A stretch of 64,000 bases of DNA from Pohlia nutans (taxonomy: Eukaryota; Streptophyta; Bryopsida; Bryales; Mniaceae), in NCBI GenBank assembly GCA_022496805.1, contig CM040094.1, positions 13,353,501 to 13,417,500 of the forward strand. Reading direction: 5' to 3'. The position numbers were made by a program, and so were the translations under genes. Under the pieces are notes generated by a model. It searched no databases and had not been told where the DNA came from. It saw nothing but the letters and a program-made list of their open reading frames with translations. This document shows positions 1-12,449 of the stretch, in pieces (the first letter of the stretch is position 1; the number at the start of each line of letters is the position of its first letter).

Positions 1-1790
1 GCACAGGATTACTACGGCCTCGACCAATTTTTAAATAGACAGCCATAGGTGGAATAACAAGTATCATGAATAGATCACAAAGAAGTTCCAACTTTGAATA
101 CTCTTCTCCAGCGTAACAATGATCCATCTTTAATGGTTTATTTGGCTTCCACAATTTTTTGCTATTACAATGTTATAGTCAATTCTTAGAGTTTTAACCT
201 TCACCTGTAATAGTGGAACAAATAATGTTCATATTAATTTAAAAATTTGGAATTCCTAATTTTATCTAATTTCAATTCAAACTTTTAAGTAAACGATTTT
301 TTGTCAATTCTACTAATTTTATGGACATTGAATTTTTTTTAAATAATGAATTGTAGGAAAATTCTAAGATCATACAATTATAAAGAATACAGTGTTGGAA
401 TGCCAACAATTGAAAAAGGTCAATCATTGTTCCAAAAAAGCAAAAATAATCAACACTCAATCTATTTTTTGATGAAAAAAATGAAGGAGGAATTTTAAAG
501 TTTGATGTTGCAAATTTGATCCTATGTAATGAATCTTTTTTTGAATACAAGATAAATAACATAGAATAGAAATGGGTTTGTTTTTAAATATAATGATATA
601 ATTGATCAATGAAGATATCTTATATTTATTATTCAATATTCATTATCACTAAAAATTAGGTTTTTGTACGTAGGATAAATGTAAGATTTGAAATCATACA
701 TACCATATTAATAATGAAAATTTTACTAAGTTAAACATTTATTTAAAACTAATTTAACATGAATCATTTTTATATATGATTCAAGCTTACATAGACATAG
801 CATTGATAATTTGAAAAAAAAACTCCAAACGATTATTCTCTTGAAATATGTTGCATTTAGATACTACTATTATTCAAACATCATAAATCTAAAATGAATT
901 TGCCTCTCATACCAATGAATTTTTTTATGTCTAAGAATACTATGTCTCAAGTGCATGGTTACATGTACAAAAATACTTTAGGAGACCAATTCTAATAAAT
1001 TATTTAATAATTTCCGTGAATTATTTCTAGCTATAATTGTCTTTTTATTACTTTTTACAAAAAAATTGTTAAAATATTCCTTGATCTCTCTTGTTCACAT
1101 TGAAAAAAATCATTTCTTGCTCTGTCCTTGAAAATCTCGGTTGAACTATAATTGCCACCTTTTGGCCTACTACGTAAACCCTAATATTAGCCACTAACTC
1201 TTTAAAAAACCACAATTATGATGATTAAATTTCGTTTTATATAATGAAATAATTGACATATCATATTAATGAAACATTTAAAAGATAAAATATACATGAC
1301 CATGAATTAAAAAATCACAAACATGTCAAAGAAAACACTTTAAATATGAAATTATAGTATTTCCATCATGTCTTCTAGATGTATTTATTGAAGGCTCTCA
1401 ATATGTTCAAGACTTTTGTATTATTCAGCTCAATACGAGAAAGTTCTATCGATGACTTGGATTCAACAAATACCTATCAAACATGATTGAATATTCTCAT
1501 TACTTTTACAATTTGCTATGGAAAGAGTTACAAGATCAAATTTGGCATTCAAGAATTCATGTAATGATATTTCATAGTAGAAAATTAGATTAATTCTTCA
1601 TCAAAGATCAATGCAATTTTTAGGTTATATAAACACAAAAATGAAAGCTTTGTCGGAAAAGGAATGTGGTTAATGGGATAAAATCTATGGGTAAAAATGA
1701 AACAAGGTTCCAAAAAAAAAACTTCGTATATAATAATATAAATAAATTAAACGCTCTTTGCAATGCAAACAAACATTGAGTATCACTTCT
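1..1790. other. AT-rich intergenic DNA, no gene seen
   Basis: Very AT-rich sequence upstream of NDB1. Open frames here are short, low-complexity and without recognisable motifs. I see no RNA gene, tandem array or paired terminal repeat. Confidence 0.6.
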
Positions 1791-3672
1791 ATGGGCGGTA
1801 AAGAGCTGCTATGGGCAGGAGCAAGGGTAAGCCTCCTGAGGCCTTCAACGTCTAGAAATGTAATTTCACAACATCATCAATTGTTTGCGCGCTATTTTAG
1901 TGCACAAAAAACTAGATCCACAAATGTTGGCCAACAATACGGGTTTAAAAGATTTCTCTCAAAGACTTTCTCCTTTGGCAGAGAAAAAGTTTGCGGTATT
2001 TCCTATTTTCCTGTGGTTTTAGGATTTGCTGTAACCGGATGCCTTAGTGCCAGTTTGTTTGTTGTATATGCGGATGGCGAATCTCATGGACCACCAACCA
2101 TTTCAAATTCAGGAGGTTTCTTTCTCACCCTATCATATCACTTGCGGATTTTTTCCATTTAAATAAAGTTTATATGCTTGACTTTTATTTTATTCAACCA
2201 TGAGTATTTTTATTGTTCAAAATTAAACATTTATGTTGTTTCATATGAAGAAAGAGATTCATTGTGTATTTAACAAGTTATTTAAAGAGAATCTTTTCAT
2301 ACTTCTTAATGAAGTGCTTCTAGTTATAATGATCATACATAAATCTCCCTACCCCGCTCTCTACATTCTACAATAGATAGGGAGGCCTCTATATGATCAA
2401 AAAAGACCTCTTCATAAATTATGGCAATGATTTTATTTATCATATTGTCTAAATTTTTTTGAAACAATTGATTTTTTTGAAAAAAACTAATTATAGATTA
2501 ATATTGCAAACAAATTACACAATTTTTTTTTGTTTCATTGATTAACCTAAACGTGCTACATGACATGTTTTTAAATTTTATTGTATCTATATTTAAATTA
2601 GGTACACGAAAAAAAAAGGTAATCATACTGGGAACAGGATGGGGAGGAATGAGTTTTTTGAAAAACTTAGACTCTACTCTATATGATGTTCGTGTTGTAG
2701 CACCAAGAAACTACTTTGTGTTTACTCCTTTGCTTCCAAGTGTTACATCTGGAAGTGTAGAAGCCCGAAGTATTATAGAACCCATAAGAAGGATAATTCG
2801 AAGCAAAGGAAAACTTGTACAATTTCATGAAGCAGAGTGCATAAAAATTGATGCAGCGAAAAAGATTGTTATATGCAAAGATGTATCTAAGGTTAAACCA
2901 AATGGAAAAGAGGAATTTTCACTTCAATATGACTATCTTGTGGTTGCTGTCGGAGTAACAACAAACACATTTGGAACAAAAGGTGTTCGAGAATATTGCC
3001 ATTTTTTAAAGGAAGTGTATGATGCTGAAAAAATTAAAGAAAGCATTCAAAATTGTTTTGAGAGTGCAAGTTTGCCTCATTTAAGTAAAGAAGATAGGTG
3101 TGCATTTGAAGTATATTAAATTACTAAATAATGAGGATTTTCTTTAAGAGTAATTTATAATGTAAAAACATAATAATATAATATACATATTATAATTTTT
3201 TTTTAAGAATTAAAATAGGTGACTCCATCTAATAATTATATATATGTATATAAGTTTTTTAAATGAAAAATATTTATATTTTGAACTTTTCATTCACAAT
3301 TATTAACAAATATTTTGAAATTTTGCAGGCAAAAGCTTTTGAGTTTTGTTGTTGTAGGTGGAGGTCCCACTGGAGTAGAATTTGCAGCCGAATTGCATGA
3401 TTTAATTCATGAAGATTTACTAAATCTTTACCCTCATTTACATAATGATGTCAAAATTACACTTGTGCAATCAGGTGATCATATTTTGAATACATATGAT
3501 GAACGGATTAGTAAATATGCTGAGCAAAAATTTACTAGAGAAGGCATTCATGTCAAGACTGGTTGTCGTGTACTTGGAGTGCAAGAAGGTGCCATTGACT
3601 TTAAGATCAAATCAACGGGCCAACTTGTAAACTTGCCATATGGAATGATTGTTTGGTCTACAGGTATGAATT

Positions 3673-3714
<42 letters not shown>

Positions 3715-5136
3715 GTGACATTCAAAAAAATGAAATTTTAGTTTTGAAAAAAAAAATTGTACCAAAATATCACTTGTGAAGAAATATTCATTTTGATAAA
3801 TTCAAATCCTAAAAATATGTATTAACATAAAAGTTTATTTAATTATATTTATCTATTGACGTAGTTTTTTTAAATCATGAATGTTAATATTCATTACAAT
3901 TTCATATATAATTTATTCATTTATTGCTATATCTCTGGAATATGCAAGCTTCTTAAATATATGTAGTTGTAGAAAGAGATATTGCACTACATCACACAAT
4001 CAATATATAATATTTTTGGATATAGGCATTGGTACCCGACCTGTGGTCTCCGACTTCATGAATCAAATTGGTCAAAGTGATCGAAGGGTGTTAGCCACAG
4101 ATGAATGGCTTAGAATTAAAAATTGCGAAGGAACATATGGAATAGGAGATTGTGCTTCTATTGAACAAAGACGCATTGTAGAGGATGTCACATACCTTTT
4201 CAAATTAGCAGATAAAAGTAATTCTGGTCGTTTAACAGTTGAAGAATTTGTAGAGGTTATGGAACAAGTCAGACAAAGATATCCTCAAATCGACATCTAT
4301 ATGGAGCGACAACATATGAAAGGTGTACTTGGATTGCTTGCTGATGCTGTAAAAGATGGTCATCAAGCTTCCGTACAACTTGATATTGAAAATTTCAAGC
4401 AAGCAATTAGCAAAGTAAATTTCTTTTGTCAAATTTATATTTATTAAACACTTCTATATTCTTCTTTTGATATACAATTCTAATCAATTGCTGAGAATTT
4501 CAAAGAAATTCAATTTTATTATAGTTTTAATAATTATTATTTTTATTAAATATGAAATATTCTAATTTTACTTTAAAATACACACACACATACATATATA
4601 TATTTTTATATTTTATATTTTATACCACACACAATTAGTTTGAATGGAGTTTTTTCTTTGATAATCAGAAGTGTTTTTTTTAAATATTGATATTCACTTT
4701 GAGCCACAATCTTCTTAATGATTTAGTATACAATATAAAATTGATATGACAGGTTGATAGCCAAATGAAATCAATGCCAGCAACAGCTCAAGTTGCTGCT
4801 CAGCAAGGAGAATATTTAGCACATTGCTTCAATCATATGGCAGCTGAAATTCATGACAATGTAGCACCGGAAGGACCTATGCGCATTCGAGGAAAGGGTC
4901 GACATAGATTTCAACCCTTTCAATATCGACATTTTGGACAATTTGCCCCTTTAGGAGGAGAAAAAGCAGCATATGAGCTTCCTGGAGATTGGGTGTCTAT
5001 TGGTCGAAGTACTCAGTGGCTTTGGTATTCAGTGTATGCTAGCAAGCAGGTAAGTTGGCGAACAAGAACATTGGTCGTTTTTGATTGGACAAAAAAGGCA
5101 TTTTTTGGACGAGACTCTTCTCGCATCGATCACTGA
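1791..5136 (+). CDS. NDB1: External type II NAD(P)H dehydrogenase, NDB1-type, with EF-hand
   Basis: Single-subunit flavoenzyme that oxidises cytosolic NAD(P)H and reduces ubiquinone on the outer face of the inner mitochondrial membrane without pumping protons. Exons: 1791-2115, 2602-3097, 3329-3663, 4026-4414, 4753-5136, with matching phases, giving 642 aa. ATG 1791 is the first in-frame methionine; the N-terminus is basic and Ser/Arg-rich like a mitochondrial targeting region, followed by a hydrophobic stretch. First dinucleotide-binding motif GTGWGG at residues 119-124; second GGGPTGVE at 284-291. An EF-hand loop (DKSNSGRLTVEE) lies at 448-459 inside the second half, as in plant NDB proteins. 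The C-terminus ends in the family signature SWRTRTLVVFDWTKK and FGRDSSRI. At the end of the second beta-alpha-beta fold the acidic residue typical of NADH enzymes is Gln (VQSGDHIL, Q321), as in NADPH-preferring NDB1. Coding sequence is unusually AT-rich. Some introns carry long TA runs. Confidence 0.93.
3675..3710. repeat. TA microsatellite in NDB1 intron 3
   Basis: Uninterrupted TA dinucleotides just after the splice donor at 3664. Similar TA runs occur at 5461-5501, 13703-13752 and 36539-36571. Confidence 0.9.
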
Positions 5137-5462
5137 TAAATATTGCAAAAAGTGATAATGACTCATTTATGTAACATTGACGTTATCTATTTGAGATTTA
5201 TTTATGTAAAACTCAAATCCATTCTTTTAAAATTTCAACATTAGTTATAATTATCCTCTGTACATTAGTCTTCAATTATTAAAAAAGGGCTATCATGTGA
5301 CTTCACTTCCAAAAATGACTCATGATGCACTTAATACACAAAATTCAAAGAATCAAAATAAAATACACGTAATTGTAGCTTGACAAAATAGAGTTTGATC
5401 CCACAAACCCAATCATTCATTTTATGGTCACTCTAAGTCTCTTTGATGGAAAGCCATAATAC

Positions 5463-5503
<41 letters not shown>

Positions 5504-5701
5504 TCTAATAGAAAATGAATCTACTATTCGATTCAATTTAAAGCATATGAGTTGGAGTAAATCTTGGGATTTTTGTCAAAGCATAACATTTCAATATTTT
5601 TGTGATATTCAAATATTACTATTCCAAAAGAAATTGATGTTTATTCCATAAATTTAATAATAAACTTTTTGTATGGTTTAAATCCTTTGGGGTTCTAGGG
5701 G
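5137..5701. other. Intergenic, with TA microsatellite at 5461-5501
   Basis: AT-rich 3' flank of NDB1 with no gene. Its last bases form CTAGGGG directly before a TTAA and the next element's CCCCTAA. A second, otherwise lost TTAA element may therefore have abutted here. Confidence 0.5.
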
Positions 5702-5705
5702 TTAA

Positions 5706-6273
5706 CCCCTAACCGCCCAACCATGCATATTTTGCATGATGTACGGATTTGAACTTTGTTTTCTCATCCATTATGCACTTTTTGCAATGTAGATTTTTTA
5801 TTGAAACTTTTATGAGAAGTTTGCTCTGTGCGTGTGTGATCCAATTAGAAATGGGATGCTTTTTGAAATTTTCATGCCTCATTTCATGTTCTAGTGTTTC
5901 ACCCATAATTTCGCAGATTTTAGTCTAAAAGTGCTCTTAAGAAAATAAACTACTAAAATTAAGGAACCAAAAAATCTCCAAAAATCACTACACTTAGAGT
6001 ATTACATTTCAACCCATCACAACAAATTTCAGTATTAAATTTTCAATATCTTATTGGTAATCATATTACAAAAGACTGTGAAATTTTAAATTTGAAATTT
6101 AATACACAAATATTGATGATAGCAATTGCAAATCTAACCGTGTGGACAGAATCTAAAATGCATAATGTAAAACTTTTATTCATTCATCAAATTGAAAATA
6201 TCCCTCTTAGTTGCATTTTATAATGCATATTTGAAAAACTGCCAAATCTGAAAAGTGTGAGAACGATTAGGAG
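5706..6273. mobile_element. TTAA-flanked (piggyBac-like) non-autonomous element, family A
   Basis: Begins CCCCTAACCG and ends CGATTAGGAG, imperfect terminal inverted repeats, with TTAA at 5702-5705 and 6274-6277. About 568 bp, no coding capacity. Internal sequence is related to the elements at 26996-27573 and 39013-39551, for example a shared segment around the words atctaacc and acttt near the right end. Assignment to piggyBac rests only on TTAA target sites and termini starting with C runs. Confidence 0.65.
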
Positions 6274-6277
6274 TTAA

Positions 6278-6722
6278 CCCCTAAAGGACCATAAGGCCCC
6301 GACGTAGCTTTTGGAACTATTAAGTGAGAAAATTTGGGGTTCTTGGGCTTAGAATTGTAGCATGAACAACAAAGAGACCATGGCTCTTTTTAAGTGCCAA
6401 ATTTGTATGTACTTCTTGATTTGAAATTCATTAAGTGAGCAATTTTTGATGATTTTTTGAGTTGCATGGTGGGTATCTAGGCATCACTTCAACCCCTCAT
6501 ATCTTCCTCTCACACCTCCAAATTACTTGAATTTTTTTGCACATGCTTAAAATGATGATTACTACTCATAGTACAAATTTCAAAATTTATGAAGCACTTG
6601 TAAACAATCCGATTTCAACACATGTACAAAATACTCCAAATAAGTTACTTCAATCCTCTTAACGGTAGCATTTTTTCCAAAATTGTGCAATTTTGTTGAT
6701 ATTTTTTCATAAAAAAACTACG
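6278..6722. mobile_element. TTAA-flanked element, family B, right end missing
   Basis: Starts CCCCTAAAGGACC after TTAA 6274-6277, which it shares with the preceding element. It is clearly the same family and orientation as 43915-44488 and the reverse of 9695-10269, but similarity stops near 6722, so the right terminus is lost. Confidence 0.7.
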
Positions 6723-7853
6723 TAGACTAATGTGGTCATGTGACGTTGGCCCAAGTGTTACATCTTATTTAGCTATGCTTTTAATTTTATTGTTACTTTT
6801 AAAAATAATTTATCTATAATTTAATTCAATTCATGGTAACAAAAATCGATTATAAATTCACAACACCGACATTATTGGTAAAAAAGCTACAAAACCACTA
6901 AATTGGTGCATCCTTTATCGTGAGAGTTTTTGGATGCTATCAATTATGCAGTTAGCACACGCACGGTTTGGGAGATCTCAATCGAACATAGAAAACAGAC
7001 AACAATATAAAACTACAAACTACATTCCTTAATGTATAGACTAGTTTGGCCATGTACTTTGGTCCAAACATTCCCGGTGATTTAATCATACTTTTAATTT
7101 TTATTATATTTTAGAGTAATTTATCTATAATTTAATTTAATTTATGGTTGGGGAGACCTCAAAGTTACGTACAAACAGAGAAACAAACAGAATTTGGTGG
7201 ATCGCTAGCTTAGGGTAGAAGTTGAAATGGTGTTAGAAATGGACAGGAGTATTTGAATTGTGAGAGGACTGTGCATTAAGTTAGTAGGTTTGTGTGTTGT
7301 TTGCACGGGCCAATGCGTTTAGTATATCCGTAATTTCCTCGCTTGCTATTCTTATCCAGAATAAGATGTGCTTGGGTTCTAGTTTATTTTCATACTATAG
7401 TGTCCATCTCCGAAAGGGGAAAGTAGTATTGTCCGAATGTCCCCTTGTCCGGTAGGCATTGGGTCATTGACATTACGAACGGACACTTTATTCACGCCGG
7501 CCCCTTGCAAAAGAGACCGGAGTTTCTATCTATATATCTTTATTTTCATGTCTTTTTTTTATAGAGGCTGATTTCAAGATCTCTTTGCGTTGATCGATCG
7601 TTGGTTACCAATTAACGAGGTTGAATCGGTGGCTTATTTTTACTTTTATTGTCTCTCCTCTAGGGGAGAGACTACAGAATAGCTTCGTTTTTAAGGAGTT
7701 ACAATACAAGCACGATGTAAAAGTAAATCTAGGGTAAATACAAAGGAAAGGACTACGCAACCAGCCGCTTGTTTCTATATTTTGACTTTTATTTCCGCAT
7801 AAAAGCAAATTAATATACATATACTAGAATCTTGTGATTGGGAAAAATTGCTT
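6723..7853. repeat. Unclassified repeats between transposons
   Basis: Two diverged direct copies of about 110 bp lie at 6722-6850 and 7033-7155; both include the phrase tttatctataatttaatt. A further segment at about 7400-7540 is repeated in inverted orientation at 22075-22195, sharing the core ggccggcgtgaataaagtg. No gene is visible. These could be fragments of an LTR or other transposon. Confidence 0.55.
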
Positions 7854-7855
7854 TA

Positions 7856-8225
7856 TAGCATACTAGAGTAGAGAGAGAAGCTATCCTTTTCCAAAGAGCA
7901 TCTCAAGGGAATCTTCAAGTAGAGAGAGAAGCTATCCTTTTCCAAAGAGCATCTCAAGGGAATCTTCAAGTAGAGAGAGAAGCTATCTTTTTCCAAAGAG
8001 CATCTCAAGGGAATCTTCAAGTAGAGAGAGAAGCTATCCTTTTCCAAAGAGCATCTCAAGGGAATCTTCAATTGAATCCTCTAATTCAACTCATGAGGGA
8101 ATGCCATGTGCACACCATAAATTGTGGAATTCATGAGGATATGCCATACATTCTTCATTTCTATTTTGAAATGAAATGAGGACCAAATTCAAAATGGTAC
8201 TCCTCCTCTCTGTTCTAGTATGCTA
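7856..8225. mobile_element. Small inverted-repeat element carrying a 51-bp tandem repeat
   Basis: Termini TAGCATACTAGA and TCTAGTATGCTA are inverted copies flanked by TA. The left half contains four nearly identical 51-bp tandem units (about 7866-8070; word agagagagaagctatcc). Because 51 is a multiple of three, the array stays open on the minus strand as a fourfold 17-residue repeat, but there is no sign it is a gene. Confidence 0.65.
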
Positions 8226-8324
8226 TAACTTAATTTATGGCAAAACTATTTTAGCTTATTATATTAATTAGTTTATCATTAACTTAAATCATGACGTTTG
8301 AAATGTTGAAACTTTCAATACACT

Positions 8325-8478
8325 ACGACATAGTGAGACTTTTCTCGGTGGTCACTGCTCACTCTGTGAGTGTAACTAGACGCATAAGACAAAAACGAGC
8401 TTTGTCATATTATGTGACCAGTTGCACTCACCAAAAGAGAAGTGACCACTGAGAAAATACTCATTCTACGACACATCA
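8325..8478. repeat. Fold-back element
   Basis: The left arm contains ctcggtggtcactgctc and the right arm gagaagtgaccactgag, imperfect inverted copies that would fold into a hairpin of about 150 bp. No coding capacity. Confidence 0.55.
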
Positions 8479-8772
8479 CAAATTTAGGAAGTCATGTTTT
8501 TAGAATCTTTTACGTATGTTGTTAAGATGAACAAGGGTGATTACGTTCAACATACGTTTGTTGTATGTTTATCGAAGAAAAAAACGTATGAACATATTAC
8601 AAACATGTAACTTTTATCATTGTGTATTTTTTCATGTTTGTAATATGTCGTTTGTACATTTTTTATACGATAAACATATGTAAAACATATGTTGAACATA
8701 ATCACCCCTGTTCATTTCAACAACATACGTAAAACATTGCAAAGACATGACTTGCCAAGTTTGTGATGGTGA
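8473..8772. mobile_element. Large near-perfect hairpin element (about 300 bp)
   Basis: Two arms of about 100-120 bp are inverted copies: the left reads catcacaaatttaggaagtc, the reverse of the right reads catcacaaacttggcaagtc, and both continue through ttttacgtatgttgtt and a run of acgtatg-type words. A MITE-like element whose transcript would form a long duplex. Confidence 0.65.
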
Positions 8773-8894
8773 TAGTTTTACCAACGTTTGTGAACATTGG
8801 CATTTGGCATGGATTTGTTGATCAATGGGGATTTTTTTAGTTGTTGAATTAGATTCATGCTTTCCATCTTTGGATTCAACATTAGGAGCACTAA

Positions 8895-9353
8895 GGGCCT
8901 TTTTACATTAGAGACAAGAAGCCGTAAAAAGAGAAATTTCAGTCAATGGGAGGCCTAGAAACCGAGAAGACCAAAGAATATGACTTTACACCCAAAATTT
9001 TGAGTCCAAGGGACGAAAGGAGGAGAAAATGACATGGACAACACTTTTGTCCTTTGTGGCAACAAAAGTGCACAATTTCCAATCCCTCCGCATTTTGCGT
9101 CAAGCCCACGTCAAAAGGTAGGTTTAATACAAAATTTGGGGCCATTTGGCCAAAATTCTCACAACCAATCATTTTTTATTTTTTAAGAAATATGTAAGAA
9201 CTTTATCTAAAAAAATCAGCACTTTATTTTGTGGCACCTTCACTTTACACTATATCCAAAGACTGTCAAGTTCAAAGGTTGGCTTCTCAAGGATGAGACA
9301 TGGCCCTTGTGAGGTTTTGTCCACGTCCTCTCGCATCTAGTGTAAAGAGGGCC
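8895..9353. mobile_element. Harbinger/Tourist-like MITE
   Basis: Termini GGGCCTTTTTACATTAGA and TCTAGTGTAAAGAGGGCC are inverted copies, flanked on both sides by TAA (8892-8894, 9354-9356). The 3-bp TAA duplication and GGSC termini fit the PIF/Harbinger superfamily. 459 bp, non-coding. Confidence 0.7.
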
Positions 9354-9694
9354 TAATCTACAGAAATTATCCCTCTTTACACTCTCAGAGAATCCGTGCA
9401 TCCTCCCCATTTCTATTTCTACATGGCTCCAACATGCAACGGCGGACTTTAGGGAGAATGTGAGGATGTGTTTTTCCATTTGGACGAAAGATGGTGTGCA
9501 CCCAACAAGCAGCTTTGCTATGTGGAGTTCTAACCGGACGGACAAGAATGCATTTCAGTGGAATCATGAACGGAATATATTTGCTACAGTGATATTTAGC
9601 CCAAAAAATTGAGTGTCCCTGCAATGTCTCTTCTCTTCCGTCACACCCAATTGGCAATAAACCATGGTAGCTCTGGGTTTTCTCATCATGTTAA
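9354..9694. other. Intergenic, no gene
   Basis: Moderately GC-richer DNA between two transposons. Overlapping minus-strand frames are open but resemble no known protein. It may be transposon-derived. Confidence 0.4.
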
Positions 9695-10269
9695 CCCCTA
9701 AAGGACCAGGGGTGTTTTTAGCTTAGCTCTTGTTTTCTTGACTAGCTCTTATAACAAGCTCAATTCCTCATTGGTGTGGGATAATTTTGACGATCGGCAC
9801 CGTTGAAATTAAAAAAGACTTACATAGCTTTTGTATGATAAAAAGATCGATAAAATCGCACAATTTTTGAGAAAATGCCACCATTGAGAAGATTGATGGA
9901 ACTTATTCAGGGTATTTTGTACACATGCTGAAATCGGATTGATCAAAAGTGCTCCAAAGAATCTGAATTTTTTATTGTGAGTAGAAACCATCATTTTAAA
10001 AATGTGGAAAAAATTTCAAGAGATTTGGAGGTGCGAGGAAGAAGATATGAGGGTCTGAAGTGACGCCTAAATACCCACTATGCAACTCAAAAAAATCACC
10101 AAAAATTGAACACTTCATGAAATTTCGATCAAGAAGTACTCACGGATTCAACTCTTAAAAAGAACTAGGGTCTCTTTGTTGCTCACTTTACAATTCACAG
10201 TCCAACAACTCAAAATTCCTTACTTTCTAGTTCAAGAAGCCACGTGGTGGCCTCGTGGTCCTTTAGGGG
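9695..10269. mobile_element. TTAA-flanked (piggyBac-like) element, family B
   Basis: Complete 575-bp copy: starts CCCCTAAAGGACC, ends GGTCCTTTAGGGG (perfect inverted terminal repeats), with TTAA at 9691-9694 and 10270-10273. It is the reverse-complement relative of 43915-44488 along its whole length. No open frame of note. Confidence 0.85.
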
Positions 10270-11217
10270 TTAAGAACAATCCCCATTGATTCAAGCATTT
10301 TCACAACAAGATTAGAATGCAGAATGAACAACAATGATCAATTTTGTCAAGGGGGGCCAATTTCACCAAGAGAACGGTGGAGAACTACTCTTTACGCTAG
10401 GAAACGCACCATGTGGAGCAAATTCTGCAATCACTTGTCAAAAATTTTCATCACTGTCTCTTACAAAGGCAAAAACCCTATAAAATTTTAATTTTCAAAA
10501 TGACACTACATGTGGTAAAATTATCTGAAATCGTAAAGTGCCTCGATGAGATAATTGAGTTTTCTTCAATATTATGATAAAAAAAAATTCAATATTTTGA
10601 GTTTTTTTGTATGAAATATGAAATAAACATAAAAGGATTAAAAACTGAGTATCTTTGGATTTGAGACTTCAAAATTTGATATCTTAGTCAATAATGCTTC
10701 AAAGTGCATGTTAGTTGTTGCACATGATTCTAAAAAGGATCCTAATTTCCTTATGTAATGATTATTATATCCTTAAGCAACAAAATACGTTGCTACATAT
10801 GTTTGAATCAAGTAGGTCAAAAAATAGGTTTTAATTTCAACTAGAGATTATTCAAATTGAAATATTTCTTTCTCGAAACTCATATGTATGTGTAGTGTAT
10901 CTTATATATGAATGATGTTGGGCATGTCTCCAACATGACCAAATCTCTCTCAAATAATCATCAGCCAGTTTTTTGCCCATCCTAGAAGTAGACTATGATA
11001 TTAAGATTAAATAATATACTAATTATAGAAATTTGAGCACAATTAAATTTTATAAAAATAAGTATCATGTGTCAGTCCTTCATTAATCCAAATGTTGAAA
11101 ATCAATGTTTTGGAATCAAAGTTGGTCAATTCAATAACAAAATTCTAAGTGATTATATTCTAATATAATAATAATAATAACAACAACGACAACAACATCT
11201 ATTATACAACATAGGAT
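10270..11217. other. AT-rich intergenic, no gene
   Basis: No coding signature. A short AAT/AAC trinucleotide run (about 11165-11200) lies just before the GC-richer island. Confidence 0.5.
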
Positions 11218-11265
11218 GGTTTGTCTCACTCGACCGTTCCGTGCTGGAATCCGGCAAGGAGACAA
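11218..11265. repeat. 48-bp direct repeat, left copy (partner at 13602-13649)
   Basis: Aligns without gaps with 13602-13649 over 48 bp with about seven mismatches (shared words gaccgttc, gctggaatccg, aggagacaa). The pair brackets the island with the MIF4G gene fragment. What it derives from is unknown. Confidence 0.7.
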
Positions 11266-11299
11266 GCGGCTCTCCTTCATCCGCGTTCCTTCTTTCACA

Positions 11300-12000
11300 G
11301 CAGATGTGCAGACCTGCCCTCCACGTACCACTCGCTCAGCTCGCTCAGCTCAGCTCGCTCAGCTCAAGCTCGCTCAGCTTCGATGGTCCTCTCTTCACGG
11401 AATTTCGCGAGCCTTCCGTGTTTGCTGCGGTGCACTAGGCAGTGCGAGGCTTAGGGTTTGTTCATTGAGCCAAAGACAGGGTTTTTGCGTTCTGTGAGGG
11501 AGTGCGAGCGTCCAAAGCTCGGGAGTCGGCGCCAGAAAGCCGCAAACTTTGCATTCATTTTCAAATCTTGAGTAAGTAAACTAAGTTACTTCCCAAACCA
11601 CTTTCCTTTCAAAATGTGAGAGTGTCTGAATCGGGCCAGTTGTACTTCTGTTTCGCTTTGATTGCCACTAGAGTGGAGGGATTTTGGCTCCAGAAAGGTA
11701 CACGAATCCTCATTCGCTGCTGTTTTCCCGTTCTGTGCTTCAGACTCCCAGCTTCAGACAGTGTTTTTGCGTTTTGTGAGGAAGTGCTAGCGTCCGGTAG
11801 TGGCCGCTTTCATTTCCTTATCCTTTTTTTCATTGGTGTTATTTTGGGTCAATTCCTGTAAGTATGAATCGTTTGCTGAATGGTTGATTGTTCTAACTCA
11901 TTGCTTTGGAGATTTTTATGTGTTTCCTTTTACTAGGTTTATGAAGAGTTATGGAGTTTTATTCCTATGAATATTCAAGAGGAAGACAACAGTAAGAAAT
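11300..12000. other. GC-richer island, possible 5' region of the broken gene
   Basis: Contains a short GCTCA-based tandem run (about 11332-11380) and two direct copies of about 40 bp (near 11470 and 11756, shared word gtttttgcgtt). No frame shows a recognisable domain. It could be the promoter and 5' leader belonging to the gene fragment at 12055. Confidence 0.4.
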
Positions 12001-12054
12001 TTGAACGTTGAAGCTGTAATAAACAACCATTTATTTGTTACTGAAATTGTTTCT

Positions 12055-12448
12055 GGTTGAACAATAAACTGGTGTATGAGCTGCTAGGCGTGCTGTGCAA
12101 ACGATGTGAAGAGCTTGATGTTGCCACCATTTTGACCCTCTTACAATGTGAGAATTTGTATCTTTCTCCTGAATCTAGAGGTTTTAAAAAATGTTCTTAC
12201 TTCTCGTTTCTTGAGTGTGGAGTTTAGGTATTTGCATTAAATATAAGGATATGTTATTTTTTGGTTACTCCAGTTCGTTATTGTTTTTGGTTACTACACT
12301 TTGTGTTTTCTTTCATCTATGATACTGAAGTACTGCTAAGTTACGTGCAGCATGTGGAATGGGTTTGAGAGCTGCAAATCCGGTATCAATGAAAGAATTT
12401 GTTGTTTCTGTTCAACAACGCTCTGCTGAGCTGAAGGCTTCCCTCCCA
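12055..12448 (+). pseudogene. Fragment of a NOM1/SGD1-like (MIF4G/MA3) nucleolar protein gene
   Basis: Two adjoining exons can be read, about 12055-12147 and 12351-12448, joined in phase (donor gtgaga, acceptor gtgcag). They encode LVYELLGVLCKRCEELD, then VATILTLLQ, then SCGMGLRAANPVSMKEF and VVSVQQRSAELKA. This resembles the end of the MIF4G domain in plant SGD1/NOM1 proteins (18S rRNA maturation, nucleolus), where an LLQ.CGM.LR..DP..MK segment is typical. Downstream the frame runs straight into a GC-rich hairpin and no MA3 exons follow, so this is a truncated or transposon-captured copy. Family assignment is from remembered motif patterns and is moderate. Confidence 0.5.
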
Positions 12449-12449
12449 A

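Noticed and set aside
7853..8071. Minus-strand repeat protein of four 17-residue units
   Set aside because: The 51-bp minisatellite inside a MITE creates it; no start context, splice sites or relatives.
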